Of a stretch of 64,000 bases of DNA, positions 40,432 through 51,967 are shown piece after piece. Numbering within the stretch: the first letter of the stretch is position 1; every line of letters begins with the position of its first letter. The notes beneath the pieces were generated by a model. The model was given only the letters and a program-made list of their open reading frames with translations. It did no database searches and had not been told where the DNA came from. Position numbers and translations under genes: made by a program. Source of the stretch: Apis mellifera (lineage: Eukaryota; Arthropoda; Insecta; Hymenoptera; Apidae); assembly GCF_003254395.2 (NCBI RefSeq), contig NC_037639.1:3576501-3640500 (forward strand). The letters run 5' to 3'.

Positions 40432-43400
40432 CATGTTGATAATTAATTTATTTCCATATTAAATAATTTCATTGATGTGAAAACAAAAAAAAAACAATTA
40501 ATTATAATAATTGAATACTTTTACTTAAGTATTACAAGTATTATAAGTACTTATATATATGATATTCTGATTAATGTTACGTTTATTATTTTTCCACTTT
40601 ACGATATTCAAATTACACTTAATGAATATAGTAATAATGTTTTTTCATTAATGCGATGCAATGTAATTTTTATCGATACATGAATATCGATTTATATTTA
40701 TGAATAAATAGCTTTGAATATTTAAATGAAGGTTGTTGTAGGTGTGCACTTTACACTTATGTATATTTATGAACGTATATTTTAAACTGATAAGAGGTTG
40801 GGTGGACAATTCATCATCCACATCATTAAATTTTATTTTACCATATATCTTTTTATATTTGTCAGGCTATACATTTTTCGAAATTTTGTAAAATCTTGCA
40901 TAATATATTATGATTCCAATTATTAAATAGAAGAATATTAATCTTCGAGATTATAATCAATTACAAAATAATGAAAATAAAATTTTAAACGATATATTTT
41001 GAAAATATATAATTTAATATAAAATAATGAATAAAATTATTTGTACAAGATTGTATTTATCACGATATATAAATTTTCTATTTCTATAATTAAACATCCA
41101 TTCTGTGTCTTTCTTCACAGTATTGAAATACAGACAAATATATAATTTAGAGAAAAAAAAATTCGAGCAATTCTATTATTTCCTTCATTCAATATTCGAT
41201 CAAATTTAAAACGCTAAATTTCTCCACAAAAAAAAAATAAAATCAATTTCAACTTGAACGAATTGTTATTTTCGACGAAAAATCCGTGTTTCCCAAATAT
41301 AATGTATCAGTGAGGAAAATTTTAACGTCAAGGGTTGACCCGTGCTCGATTCGACCTTCGATTCGTGTCCGCTTTGAAGTGAATAGGGGTGCAGATTAAG
41401 AGGGGTCTGTGCGTAGACCGTGTGACCAAAGGCGTTGTCAACAATTTCGATTAGTTTCGACACTTGCGTCGTAGCCTTCCGCTGTATACATTGTTTCGGT
41501 TAAACAGTTGCTCGAGTGATGTGTAAACAAATGTCCCTTGTAGTTCGCGGTACGGTTGCTAAAAAGCAACTCTCTGAAAATTGTCTGTTAATTAATTTGC
41601 CTCGAAATTAATATTTCAGCGAGGTATGGCGAACTATGTCCAATAAGTAAAGAGGAGGAAGAGGTCCTTTAAGTTTTATTCTTTCGATCGATTTTGAAGT
41701 TTTCATTCTGAATTGCAAAAGAATGGAAATATCGAAAACTTTTTTAGATTCATCGTTATAAAAATTTCCATTTAAAAGAAGATTCAAAATGGATCGAACG
41801 AAAGGGGAAAAATCCAGATGTTGCAAAACATTTCAATCTTTAATGAAAAATTCTCACTCAATTTCTACTATAATGTAATTTCCTTAGCGATATTAATAAT
41901 TTTTAGCATAATATATCTTCTATAAATATTTTATATATCTTTAAAATTATTATAGAAAATTTATGTTGTCAAATTAAATAATTTATTACGATAAAAATTA
42001 TTGTAAACATAAACAATATATTAATTTTTGCTATACACTACACTACACACAAACATTTCGAAACAATTTGATTCGATTGGATCAGGTAGTAAGATAAATT
42101 CATTTTAGATCGTATAACAATTGCAAACATTGTTAGCCATTGAAATGAAGATCATTACAGCAATAAAAATAATAAATGGAACGAACTTCACGATTGGAGA
42201 TAATAAAGCGAATCAGTTCTTCTCGTAATTCTCAGTTAAGAACAGTTAGAGAAGAGTTCTAATAATCTAATAACCGGTTCGATTAGCATGGACGTCTCTC
42301 AGCGTGGTTTGTTTCACTATGATTGATTCGATAATTTGATCGCTTATTGATTTCCGATAATCTGCCGCTCTCTTCCGCCACGAAACATATTAAACAACGA
42401 TTAATCATGACCGTGTCAAGCGCGGAATTATTTTCGTAATAAAATGGATATGTATTAACGTTTCCTGCATGCTGAAATTTATTGCACGTGCTAATTAGGG
42501 TGTGAGGTAATCCGAGTAAGGTATCTGAATATATTTTTCAAATCGAATGCGTAGCACATATGAGAAATCGAATATTTTTTTTCGTTTAAAAAAATAGGAA
42601 GTTCACTCGTGTCTTACATTCGAGTTTTGTTTGTTTGTAGAATTCATTTGATTTATGAGAAAAGATTCTTGTTTATATAAAAGTACAGAGAAGATTTATC
42701 AAGAAAAATTGTAATTGGATAAATTTGAAATGTTATAAATTATTATAAAGTTATTTATTTGTAGTCTAATCATTCTGTTTTTGCTTTTGAATTATTATAT
42801 ATAGTTTAACAATTTATTCGATCAATTATTGGTAGAAATCAAGTTTAAATGCAATAATTTAGAAATGTACATTGTAGCATGTGCATAAATTCAAAATTAA
42901 TAATATTTTAATAAATTCTTTCATTACAATCATCTAATCTTATATTTTTATACAATGTAATAATAAAATATGTTAATGATTTTAATTTTTTAATTCATTA
43001 TTTCAATTCTTCTTGGTATTGTAGTAATTTTGATAAATTTAAAATTATAAATAATGTATATTTATGTATTAATGTATTTCCTTAAGTATTTATATAAATA
43101 TTTATTGCGGATTTGTTTCAAAATTATTCTACATATATTATTATACATACATAAATAGCATATATATTATTTTAATTAAATTATTAAAAAATGTTATTAA
43201 ATTATGATCGTAATAGCTTTAGATTCTTGCGTTAACGTGCAGAATGCATATTAAAAAACATGAAACAAATTATATCTTGACATTAAATCTAAAATTTAAT
43301 ATAAATTGGCATAAATTAATATAATTAATAATGTATTAAATAAAAATAATTGTCTCTTCTTCATTCTTGATGATTTTTCCAAAAAAATATTCATTTTTTT

Positions 43401-43607
43401 TTGTATAAAACTCAAACATATTGAAATATTATGTGATGATTCCGTTATAACTTTTCCAAATGAACATAATTCATTCTCGACTTATTTTTTTTAAATTATG
43501 ATACAATTTTAAAATTATTCGTTCACACACGCAGAAAATTTTGATTTCGTAGCATCTTTCGGTCACGTGTGTGCTTCTTGACCGGAAAACTTTACGCACC
43601 GTCGATC

Positions 43608-43708
43608 GATCTAATTTCGCTTTGAGCCGAACGGAAAATCGACCTTGGATCTGATTCCACTTTGAAGTGGAAATCAGGCGTTAATTCGATTTCACTTTGA
43701 AGCGAAGA
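43608..43708 (+). repeat. Three diverged tandem units around a ...CTTTGA... core, each foldback-like
   Basis: Three related segments start at 43608 (gatctaatttcgctttgagc), 43648 (gatctgattccactttgaag) and 43684 (attcgatttcactttgaagc). Each has a CTTTGA core flanked by arms that are partly complementary to each other. The middle unit forms the strongest stem: ctgatt and ccact (43651-43661) pair with agtgg and aatcag (43666-43677) across a ttga loop, leaving one bulged A. That is 11 base pairs. The segment lies in a GC-richer patch about 2.6 kb upstream of exon 3. Confidence 0.65.
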
Positions 43709-45556
43709 CAAGTATTTAGCACATGCGTGGACCAAGGTTACCAATTACCAAATACCCTAACGAATTCATTAATCAAGGAGATATCTAAACAATCTAAACG
43801 TTGCACTGTTACACTAAGATCTGTGCAAAGATACGTTCTTTGAGAAATATCATTATAGAAGAAAGAGAACTTTCAGAGGTATATATTTTATAAATCATTT
43901 GTGGATGCTTTCAGATTTTAACATATTTCTTTGTCATTCGAAAAGTTTATCAAAATTTTTTTTATATCAATTTTCTTTTTTATTTTTACTCTGTATTTAC
44001 AATTTTGCATCTTGAAAATCTAATATAATTCTTTCAGAAAATTTAAATTCGTTAAATAATTTTTTTTTCCATAGAAAAATAATATAAAATATACAAGAAT
44101 TATTTTCGATACAAATTCTTCAATTGCTTTTCACAAATTTTTTTTATATTTTATTTTTACAAAATATCTTTTAATATAAGTATTTTTCCATTCCATAATA
44201 ATATAATATGTAATATATATAATATTTATAAAATAATAATAATTCAGGTATTATAAAAGTTTGTGACTATTGAAAAATTTGTAATCAGTTCAATTTCGTT
44301 TTAAAAAGTATTAAAATCACTTTTTATTTCATCTCGCTTCCAAATGAAAAATGATGAGGATCGTGTGGCCGGTCCATGCCCGTGTACTGTTTAAATATGA
44401 AATAATAAGTTCACTTAGCGTCCAGGTTATCCCTTAATTGCATTTTTTATCACTTCCTTACTATCACCACGTTCTAGCCAAGTTTCTCGAGATTAACAGA
44501 CCATTTTCGTCACGAATCGTTAAACTTAAATCGTTTCATACTTGTTGCATTGGTCGCAAGCTTTTCTCGCATCCTATACAACTTGAGGATGCACCATTGA
44601 CATGCAAATATACTTTCATTCCGCTATTAAACGAGATACGCCTTAGAAATTTATTTCGTTCGTGACAATAATTTTGAAACGTTGAGCTTTTGTTGATTTT
44701 TAATAAAAACAGAGAACTTTAATTTTAAGTTTTAGTTAATGACGATATTGAAGATAAATATATCAATAAAATGATAGAAAGATTTGAAGAAAAATATTGT
44801 ACTAATATTATTTAATGTTAAATTTTATTATATAATTCCTAACTTCTTAAACATTTGATATAATTTTCACTATGTATTTTTTAGAGTATATATATTGCAA
44901 ATATCTTAAAGACATTGGTGTTTCTATATCTAATATAATTTATAATATTTTTCTTTATGCTAATAATGTTTTTTTATTGATTTAATTAAGCTTTGTAAGG
45001 ATACATATTTTTAACAATATAGTGATAATATAATTAGAAGAAAGTCAAATTAAACTTAAGTTAGTTCTTTCTACTATTCGAATTTTTGAAGAAAGAAAAT
45101 TATTTAGAATCATGAAAAACCAATTGAAGAATTTTATTATTATAATACAAAAGTGATATTTTAATTAAATTCTTTAAAAAATAAAACACTTATAATATAT
45201 ATAATAATATTATATACTATAATAATATTAATTATCTGTTACAATTATTTATCTTGAAAATGTAAAATTATTTATTAAACACTTACATGTATTCATTATT
45301 TATTTATATCTTTTTCACAAGATATTTACAATTCGTTTTTATGAAATACTTTCATCATATATATTTCTGTATATAAAATATTCTATATTATAATTCTCTG
45401 GATAATACATCGTAGAAACTATACTCATAAGATAGATTCTTTTTCATTAGTTAATTCAAAGAAAGGCCGAATATATAAGGAAAATTTCTCTTATAGAAAT
45501 TATAGAAGGTATCGTGCTAAGTAGTATTGGTCAACGATTAATTGGTTGGACACGAT

Positions 45557-45676
45557 CGTTTACCAAGTGGTTTGTTCGTTGACACTATCGTTAAAGTGCA
45601 TCCATTTTATAAATCACTTTGAAGTTCTGATGAGCCTGTGGTGGAGTGCGGTTCTCTTTAGAGCACTTGGTAAACG
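45557..45676 (+). repeat. 13-bp perfect inverted repeat with 94-nt spacer
   Basis: cgtttaccaagtg (45557-45569) is the exact reverse complement of cacttggtaaacg (45664-45676). Beyond an 8-nt mismatch the outer flanks pair again (left ttg and aattg against right caa and caatt). The spacer itself holds a further 6-bp complementarity, aaagtg and cacttt. The element lies 566 nt upstream of exon 3 on the transcribed strand, so it could fold in the pre-mRNA. Confidence 0.7.
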
Positions 45677-46217
45677 AACGATTGCAACAGCAATTTGTGG
45701 TTATTGGCTCTCTACTTTTTGCCGTAAATTTTACCATTTACTATTTATATAACTTTTTTTTTTCTTTCGTTCTCGCGTTTAGGATCATTGATCCTACATC
45801 TTATAAACTTCTTTTTCACTTAATTAACGAATGATTTCTGTTTCATTAGATATTTGTATATTTATCCTTTTGTTTGAAAAAGTGAATATGTCAATTTGGA
45901 AAATATATCATGGATTAGAAATATTTAATTCTTTTGTTTTTGTAGTATAATTTAGATAATTATTCAGATTATTATCAAGGTATTATATTGAATTTATTAT
46001 TTTATATGCAAAGAAATTATATAATATTTATAAAATAGTAATAATTTTATATAATAATTTTAATAATATATCAATGTCTCAATTTTAACATAATATAATT
46101 CATTGTATTTGACAATAATTAAAATATCAAACGATAATAATATTAATTATCAAAGTAAATAGATGTGGTAATCTTTAATTTTATAAAACAATTAATAATT
46201 TAAATATTGAAATAAAA

Positions 46218-46242
46218 CTAATAATATATTTCTTTTTTCCAG
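46218..46242 (+). promoter_or_regulatory. Branch point and 3' splice site of nAChR exon 3
   Basis: A CTAAT at 46218-46222 matches the CURAY branch-point consensus, with the candidate branch A at 46221, 22 nt before the exon. It is followed by a T-rich tract (tatatttcttttttcc) and AG at 46241-46242. Together these form a strong acceptor for a very small exon. Confidence 0.85.
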
Positions 46243-46287
46243 GATGAGAAGAATCAAATATTAACTACGAACGCGTGGCTCAAGTTG
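46243..46287 (+). CDS. nAChRa7: nAChR alpha subunit, exon 3 (45-nt micro-exon, loop D)
   Basis: This exon has fifteen codons in phase 0/0, encoding DEKNQILTTNAWLKL. It continues directly from IIDV of the 140-nt exon, giving the conserved IIDVDEKNQ junction of alpha7-type receptors. The 45-nt length is the same as exon 3 of vertebrate alpha7. The Trp of NAWLKL aligns with the loop D Trp (W55 of mature human alpha7), a complementary-face residue of the agonist site. The residue two positions later is Lys, where human and chicken alpha7 have Gln. The next exon should begin with an EW..YNL.WN-type sequence; it is not found before position 64000. The short size makes inclusion of this exon dependent on good splice sites, and both are strong here. 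Confidence 0.95.
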
Positions 46288-46293
46288 GTAAGT
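46285..46293 (+). promoter_or_regulatory. 5' splice site of nAChR exon 3
   Basis: TTG (Leu) is followed by GTAAGT at 46288-46293, again a perfect U1 match at +1 to +6. Confidence 0.93.
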
Positions 46294-47641
46294 CATTAAT
46301 TACATATTTACAAAGACCACAAAGGAAGCTTAAATCTTTTTAACATACAAGATTATTTCGCAACTAGAAAGTTAAAAAAAGATCTCAATATTAAGTTTCG
46401 TGCGATACTATCTTTCAAAACATAAACACAATAGTAATACGTATAAAAATCGAATAATAATCTTTGAATTATTAAAAATAATTTCCAATGGTTAAGAAAC
46501 AATTTGACACAAGGAACGCATCGATCAGTTCGCGATAAAAAATGAGAAATTTAAAATGCGCTCCTGGTATTACCTTCTTCTTTTTTTTCTCTTTTTCGTG
46601 ACACCGGTTCGCTTACAGGAAATCAATATACGGCAACTAATACTCGCCTGTCGGTTTCTCGCTATTCTCATTTCCATCGAAGTGATGTTAAAGAACGTAG
46701 TCTATCGCCAAATTGACGTGGGGAAAAAGCGTTGAAATAAGTCAACTACTACTAATTACATTCGTATACTTTTGTATTCTGTTTCACAAGTAGTTCTTTT
46801 TATCTTATTCATATAACGGATATATTTTTAGAATATATTTAACTTTTTTAATGTATAAGTATTCAAGACTGTCTAATCTTTTTAAGCCAATAATGGTATA
46901 AAATATTTCAGGAGAAATCGAAAGATATTTAGAAGCAGATAATTTATTGTTACTTCAGAGATATCAGTTTTGATTTCTTTTCTACTGTTTTATTGTATAC
47001 AGTTTGTATACATTAAGATGAATAATTAATTTGTAAAAGATAAAAGAATAATCAAAATTATATCGTAATTTTTTCAAGAATATCAACTTTTGATTAACTT
47101 TAATTATTTAATGTTAGAAATTTATTCAGGGATATACAATAAAATTATCATTAACTTTATAAAATATAACGTTAGAAGCATGTAGTTTTATGTAGCAGAC
47201 AATTTAAAAACTATTTGTTGCATATAAAAACTTGAGAAGAAAAGTGGATATATAATAATTTATACGAACCATCGATGCGTTTTATTAATTGTTCAAACTT
47301 CACACTCTTTTTCTTTTCTTCTCATTATTTCAAAAATTTCAAAAAATTTCTGAAATTTTTTCCACGATTTAATTTACCTCTTCGCGCATATTGAGAAATA
47401 ATCAATGTTCATCTTCCACACGTATCTCGATTCACATCGAGATAATCAGTCACGCGTAATTTCATACGACTACTATCAAGAAGATTCGATTGCCACGTCG
47501 AATTGAATTTTCAATTTTGTTAAAATATGAGTATATACGCGCAACGTAGAATCGTGGCAACGCGAGCAGAATATCATTTCCATTTTAATAGAATCACCGG
47601 TCGATGCACTCGATTTGGAATTTCTCCTTGTAATAGATAAC

Positions 47642-47685
47642 AAAAAAAAAAAAAAAAAGAAAGAAAGAAAGAAAGAAAAAAAAAG
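47642..47685 (+). repeat. Poly(A)/(GAAA)n repeat
   Basis: A 17-nt A-run is followed by five GAAA units and a further A-run. Simple repeat. Confidence 0.9.
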
Positions 47686-48552
47686 GAATGTTGTCGATTG
47701 ATAGAATCGATTTTTCATTTACGTTGCATTCGTCAGACCGATGAAGCGGAAACGCAGCTGCGGTTGTCAGTGTCAATTCTTTTCCTATCGAATGGTTTTC
47801 TTGTTGTTTCTACTTAAGGAACGCCTATTGTATCGAAAATGTGGGAAAATGAAAGGTGCGTTCGGCTTCTTCTTCACGTGATATTCCCTTGTTCAACGAA
47901 GAATGTAAACTGGATTATCCTTAGCACTTCGACTGGAACATGAGATTATTCCATATCCTTTTTCAGATTTCGATAAATAAAAAAGAGAATTGAAGAATTT
48001 TGAAATTAACTTTGATAGATATTAATTTATGAATAATTTTTTTAAATTTATACAAATTTTGGTTAAATAGAAAAATGTGATTTGCGAAGTAATTGAAAAA
48101 CCGGAAATGAAACGAATTTGTTGTAATGGATATTCCAAAATTTTATTTAAAATTGAATTGTTATAATTATTGATTATAAATCGAACATATATAAAAGACT
48201 GCAAATATATATATGGAAGATTCAAAAGTCAGTGTGAATTAGATTATTTGAAAATAATTTATTTAGTTTAAAAATTTCTTTATTATTTAAACTATTAGTT
48301 GACAAGTCGATTAGCTAATTATTTCCATCATAATTTTTAACAGTGATACAATTGATCTGTCAATTGAAAGTTTGAATGATAAAGATATCTTTGAACAACG
48401 TAAATCATTTTTAAAATATAATTAAACTTAAATTGATTGATTTAAATTCTTTCTATATTCATATTAATTAATAAAAAATTTTAATTATACCTTAATCGCG
48501 CAATTACATCAAATAAATTATCAAAACTTTCAACTTTCACCATTTTACTTAC

Positions 48553-48581
48553 AAAAAAAAAAAAGAAAAAAAGAAAGAAAA
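48553..48581 (+). repeat. A-rich/(AAAG)n repeat
   Basis: A-run interrupted by single G residues. Simple repeat. Confidence 0.85.
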
Positions 48582-48649
48582 ACAAGTTACAATCTTCCAT
48601 ATAACAATATATCGACATCATAAATCAATCCACAAGAAAAAAGGAAGTC

Positions 48650-49290
48650 AAAGAGGAAGATGTCGATTTAAGGCAGGATAATGCCTACAATTCCATTCTA
48701 TCCCGACATGACCAACAAATTTCCTCGTTTCCCTACGGGGAGGAACAATCCATCCCTCAACGATCCCTCAATGATCTATCAAATAAGATCGGCGAAATTG
48801 ATCCCGCATGCTATTGAACGTTGAATCGAAGGGAAACAAGAAGAAGAACACATGGATCAGAACCGATTCAAACCGGCTCCAGCCATCCTTTTCACGTTTC
48901 CTTTCCCGCGTGGCAGCTTCGTGCCTCCCTCGGGTGCGAAAGGGGATGTTGGACGGGAAACAGGAGGTGGTTGGCGGCCACCAAGGGGATGGAAAGTAAG
49001 ATAAAAGGCGGCTGGCAACCGTGCACGGCAAAGAGGATTCGAGAAAATCGAGAAAAAGAGAGAGAGAGAAGGAGAGTGGAACGATGCACTCTTACGTCTT
49101 TCTGTAGCTGGATCGAGATGAAAAGCATGGACGTTGCTGCTACGAATAAAGAAATGGAAACGAAAGGCCCAGAGATGGTGACGTTTTGGCTTTTTTCCCT
49201 ACTGCACGCGAATTTATTCACACTCTATGCCCGTTCCTCTACTCTAGAGTTTCATGAGTCTATAAGTTTCGTGTCATGTTTTCGTCTCGT
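48650..49290. other. GC-rich intronic island
   Basis: About 640 nt of higher GC, with overlapping open frames on both strands. The longest, on the plus strand, has 159 codons but begins at TTG. It is Arg- and Lys-rich where it crosses the purine stretch gagaaaaagagagagagagaagg. An EWND-like string at 49074-49085 recalls the start of the next receptor exon but does not continue correctly. No gene is supported. Confidence 0.4.
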
Positions 49291-49665
49291 TTTATTTTAA
49301 TCTCTAAAAACAATTGTATCATGTTTATTTGATGCGTTGGTGAAGAATAAGAGGTTGTTGTTAGAATTCATTTTTGTCTTTCGTATAATGTAAGATCAAT
49401 TTTTCACGAGATATTAAGCATTTACGTGTATTTTCAAAATTATTATATCTTAAGAAGGCATTCTTCAATGATTTTATATAATGATTGGATTACATCTTAG
49501 AGATATTTTTTTATGAATTATTCTTTATTATTTTGATTAAAGACTATCAATGTCTTTTCTAAATTCTTTTCTAAATATTTTCCCTCTCGTGTAATATCTT
49601 AAATAATTGTTAAGTCAATCATTTCAATGCATAAATACATACACATCATTGTATTAGTATTTAAC

Positions 49666-49756
49666 TTTCATTCTACAATATTAAAATAAAATTATATATA
49701 AATATATAAATATATTTCATTCTACAATATAAAAATAAAATTATATACAAATATAT
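49666..49756 (+). repeat. Near-perfect tandem duplication, 42-nt copies, 49-nt period
   Basis: tttcattctacaatattaaa and following sequence (49666-49707) recur at 49715-49756 with 40 of 42 bases identical. The two copies are separated by 7 nt of AT sequence. The high identity indicates a recent duplication. Confidence 0.85.
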
Positions 49757-50965
49757 TTTTAATTACAAAATTCAATACAATTTAAGAAATAATAATTATT
49801 AAAGGAAATTTTAATAATTTAAAACTAACAATTATTTAATAAACAGTCAAGTACAATTGTAATAATTCCTTCTTGTTTACACTAAAAATTTAATCACAGT
49901 CAAATTTCCATTCCTATAATTATATTTATAAAACAATATTTTCTCATTGACAAAATTCAAAAGATCGTATAAAAGCAGCCATTTGATTGTTTATACTTCT
50001 CATTGTAAACTCCATCCTCGCACGAATGGTTAACTCACGAACTTAAGCAAACTCCCATCTTATTCCGTTCCGCTCATTATTTTTATCGACCTCCCTAAAT
50101 CATGTTATCGTGTCGATATCATTCCACTTTCCGTTTTATAGCTATTTTATTGTTTCTCAAGAATTGATTTCGAACGGCAATAAGGATTTCCTTCCTTTCC
50201 TCGCCCAATTCGTCACATAATTTTTTATCCCCTTTCACTTCATCACCCTTTTCCTCCCCTCGAATCGAACCAGCCTGGAATTCGATTGTGTCGTCGCTCT
50301 TTTCGATTCGCTTTTTGTTCGCCTCTCTTCGTTCCGGGCAATTGAGGAGAAAATCTTCGAGGAGATACTTTCTCGAGGAGATGTCGACTAGATTGTGTAA
50401 AAAGGAGTACTTTGCGCTGGATTAATTAGGTTGCAGATTTTCTTGCAGATCCTTTGAAACGATCTATCCTATTCTTCTCCATTTGTAGATATTGATTTTA
50501 TGTCTATTCGATGCCTCGATAATGATAAAGAGTATCTAGTAGGTCTGTGAAATGGATGGATACAGATTGGATCTCAAATTTTTAAGAAAAGAATTTTAAA
50601 GGACAGATAGGTTAGATATTTTATAATGAATGACGAAGTAAATTGGACATGATATATTATCTCGAGATATTATGTATATTTCGCAAAACGTCCTGTGAAT
50701 GAAGTCAGATTTGATTGATTAAGGATAAATCTATCATAAAAATCTAATTTCACATCTAATATTACTTTTTAATTGTGCTTTCGTGTTTCGATTAATTTTA
50801 AATTATATTATTTTAAATATAATTATGACAACTATTATATTGAAAGAAAAAATTAAAATTTTCTTCTTACACATTAGCCTCACAATTCCCAAATATTAAT
50901 ATAAATATAAATAATAATTATATATTATAATATATAAAATATCAATATTTTAATATTAAATATTA

Positions 50966-50986
50966 AAAGTTTCAAAACTCTCATAA
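50966..50986 (+). repeat. 21-nt exact direct repeat, copy 1
   Basis: aaagtttcaaaactctcata plus A occurs here and again at 51947-51967. The sequence after each copy is also loosely similar (ttttatcctcaa here, tttcatcctcaa there). Confidence 0.8.
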
Positions 50987-51644
50987 TTATTAGATAATTT
51001 TATCCTCAAAATGAATTTTAGTTAGAGAAGATATAGATGAAATATCTTTTCATTTCATAATCAAAAGAATTTAGTTATATTGAAATAAAACCAAGATTAA
51101 AAATAAGATTTTCAATTTGTTATTCTTTTGTATAATCATAATATTAATAAATTATCAACTAATAATCATCAGCCACATATAAATTGTTACAAAATACAAC
51201 AGATTTAATAATCTATCTCGAATCTGTGATTCCTTCTAATTATCATTAAAATTAATTTCGAAATTCTTGGCTAATGACGAAGTTTTATCGAAGAATATTA
51301 ATCCCTTGTGCAGCACAGGTTGCTTTGAAGCGTCCAATCAAAACTTTCTAATGTATTAAGGTAAATAGAATTTCGAAGCAAGTGATGACTTAATTTACAC
51401 TTTGTTATAATAAGTAACTCTGGTGTTATTAAATAATACTATTTTAATCATTTTCCACTGATTGGATAATACTCAAGTTCATAGACCAGTTCATAAATTA
51501 ATTCCATAGATTCACAATCAAATTTTTCAGTAATTATTATATAGACAAAGCAATAATCAACAAACAATGATCAACATTTACATAAAAAATAATATAATAA
51601 ATCCAGTTTCTACTAGTAATACTAATTATTAGTTTCATTGTTTA

Positions 51645-51967
51645 TAGCTTTGTTCTCAATCACAGACAAAAGATAGATCTAATAGAGTTTCAATTCTAAT
51701 AAAATTTCAATTTTTATTCTTCTACTTTTGTTATATATAGTTTTGCTTTCAGGAGAATAATACCTATAATAGACTTAGCAAAATTCCAAATTTTTATTAA
51801 TCTTGCTCTTAGCATTATTAATAACAGACAACATAGTAATTCCAAAGTCCTCATTCCATTAGTTTCACTGCTTAAATCTGTTTTTAGTTTTTATATTTGG
51901 CTCTTAGCATTAGATGAAAGACAATATAATAAGCTTAGCAGAACTTAAAGTTTCAAAACTCTCATAA
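51645..51967 (+). repeat. Degenerate tandem array ending in 21-nt repeat copy 2
   Basis: Related modules recur at roughly 80-95 nt intervals. The clearest pair is gctcttagcatta followed by agacaacatagtaa (51805-51839) and gctcttagcatta followed by agacaatataataa (51900-51934). Weaker relatives lie at about 51645 (gctttgttctcaatcacaga) and 51740 (ttttgctttcagga, then acttagcaaaatt). The array ends in the 21-nt repeat at 51947-51967. It is non-coding and probably an old expanded minisatellite. Confidence 0.55.

Larger units (their letters stand above)
29476..46242 (+). other. Intron 2 of the nAChR alpha subunit gene (16,767 nt, complete)
   Basis: This intron is bounded by GTAAGT and a tttcttttttccag acceptor. 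The content is AT-rich, with GC-richer islands at about 30.2-30.8, 31.8-32.3, 33.7-34.4, 37.2-37.6, 38.1-38.7, 41.3-41.6, 43.5-43.8 and 44.3-44.7 kb. It also holds homopolymer runs, a long pyrimidine tract near 37.7 kb, and two foldback-forming segments near 43.65 and 45.6 kb. I looked for an alternative copy of the 45-nt exon (a second DEKNQ-type exon, as reported for insect alpha6) and saw none. Confidence 0.9.

Noticed and set aside
49074..49085. EWND-encoding string in frame 2, like the start of the next nAChR exon
   Set aside because: The downstream codons (ALLRLSV...) do not match the expected YNL.WN continuation, and the sequence before it is a purine run, not a splice acceptor.
48821..49300. 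159-codon plus-strand frame
   Set aside because: It starts at TTG, is matched by an equally open minus-strand frame, crosses purine-rich simple sequence and resembles no known protein.
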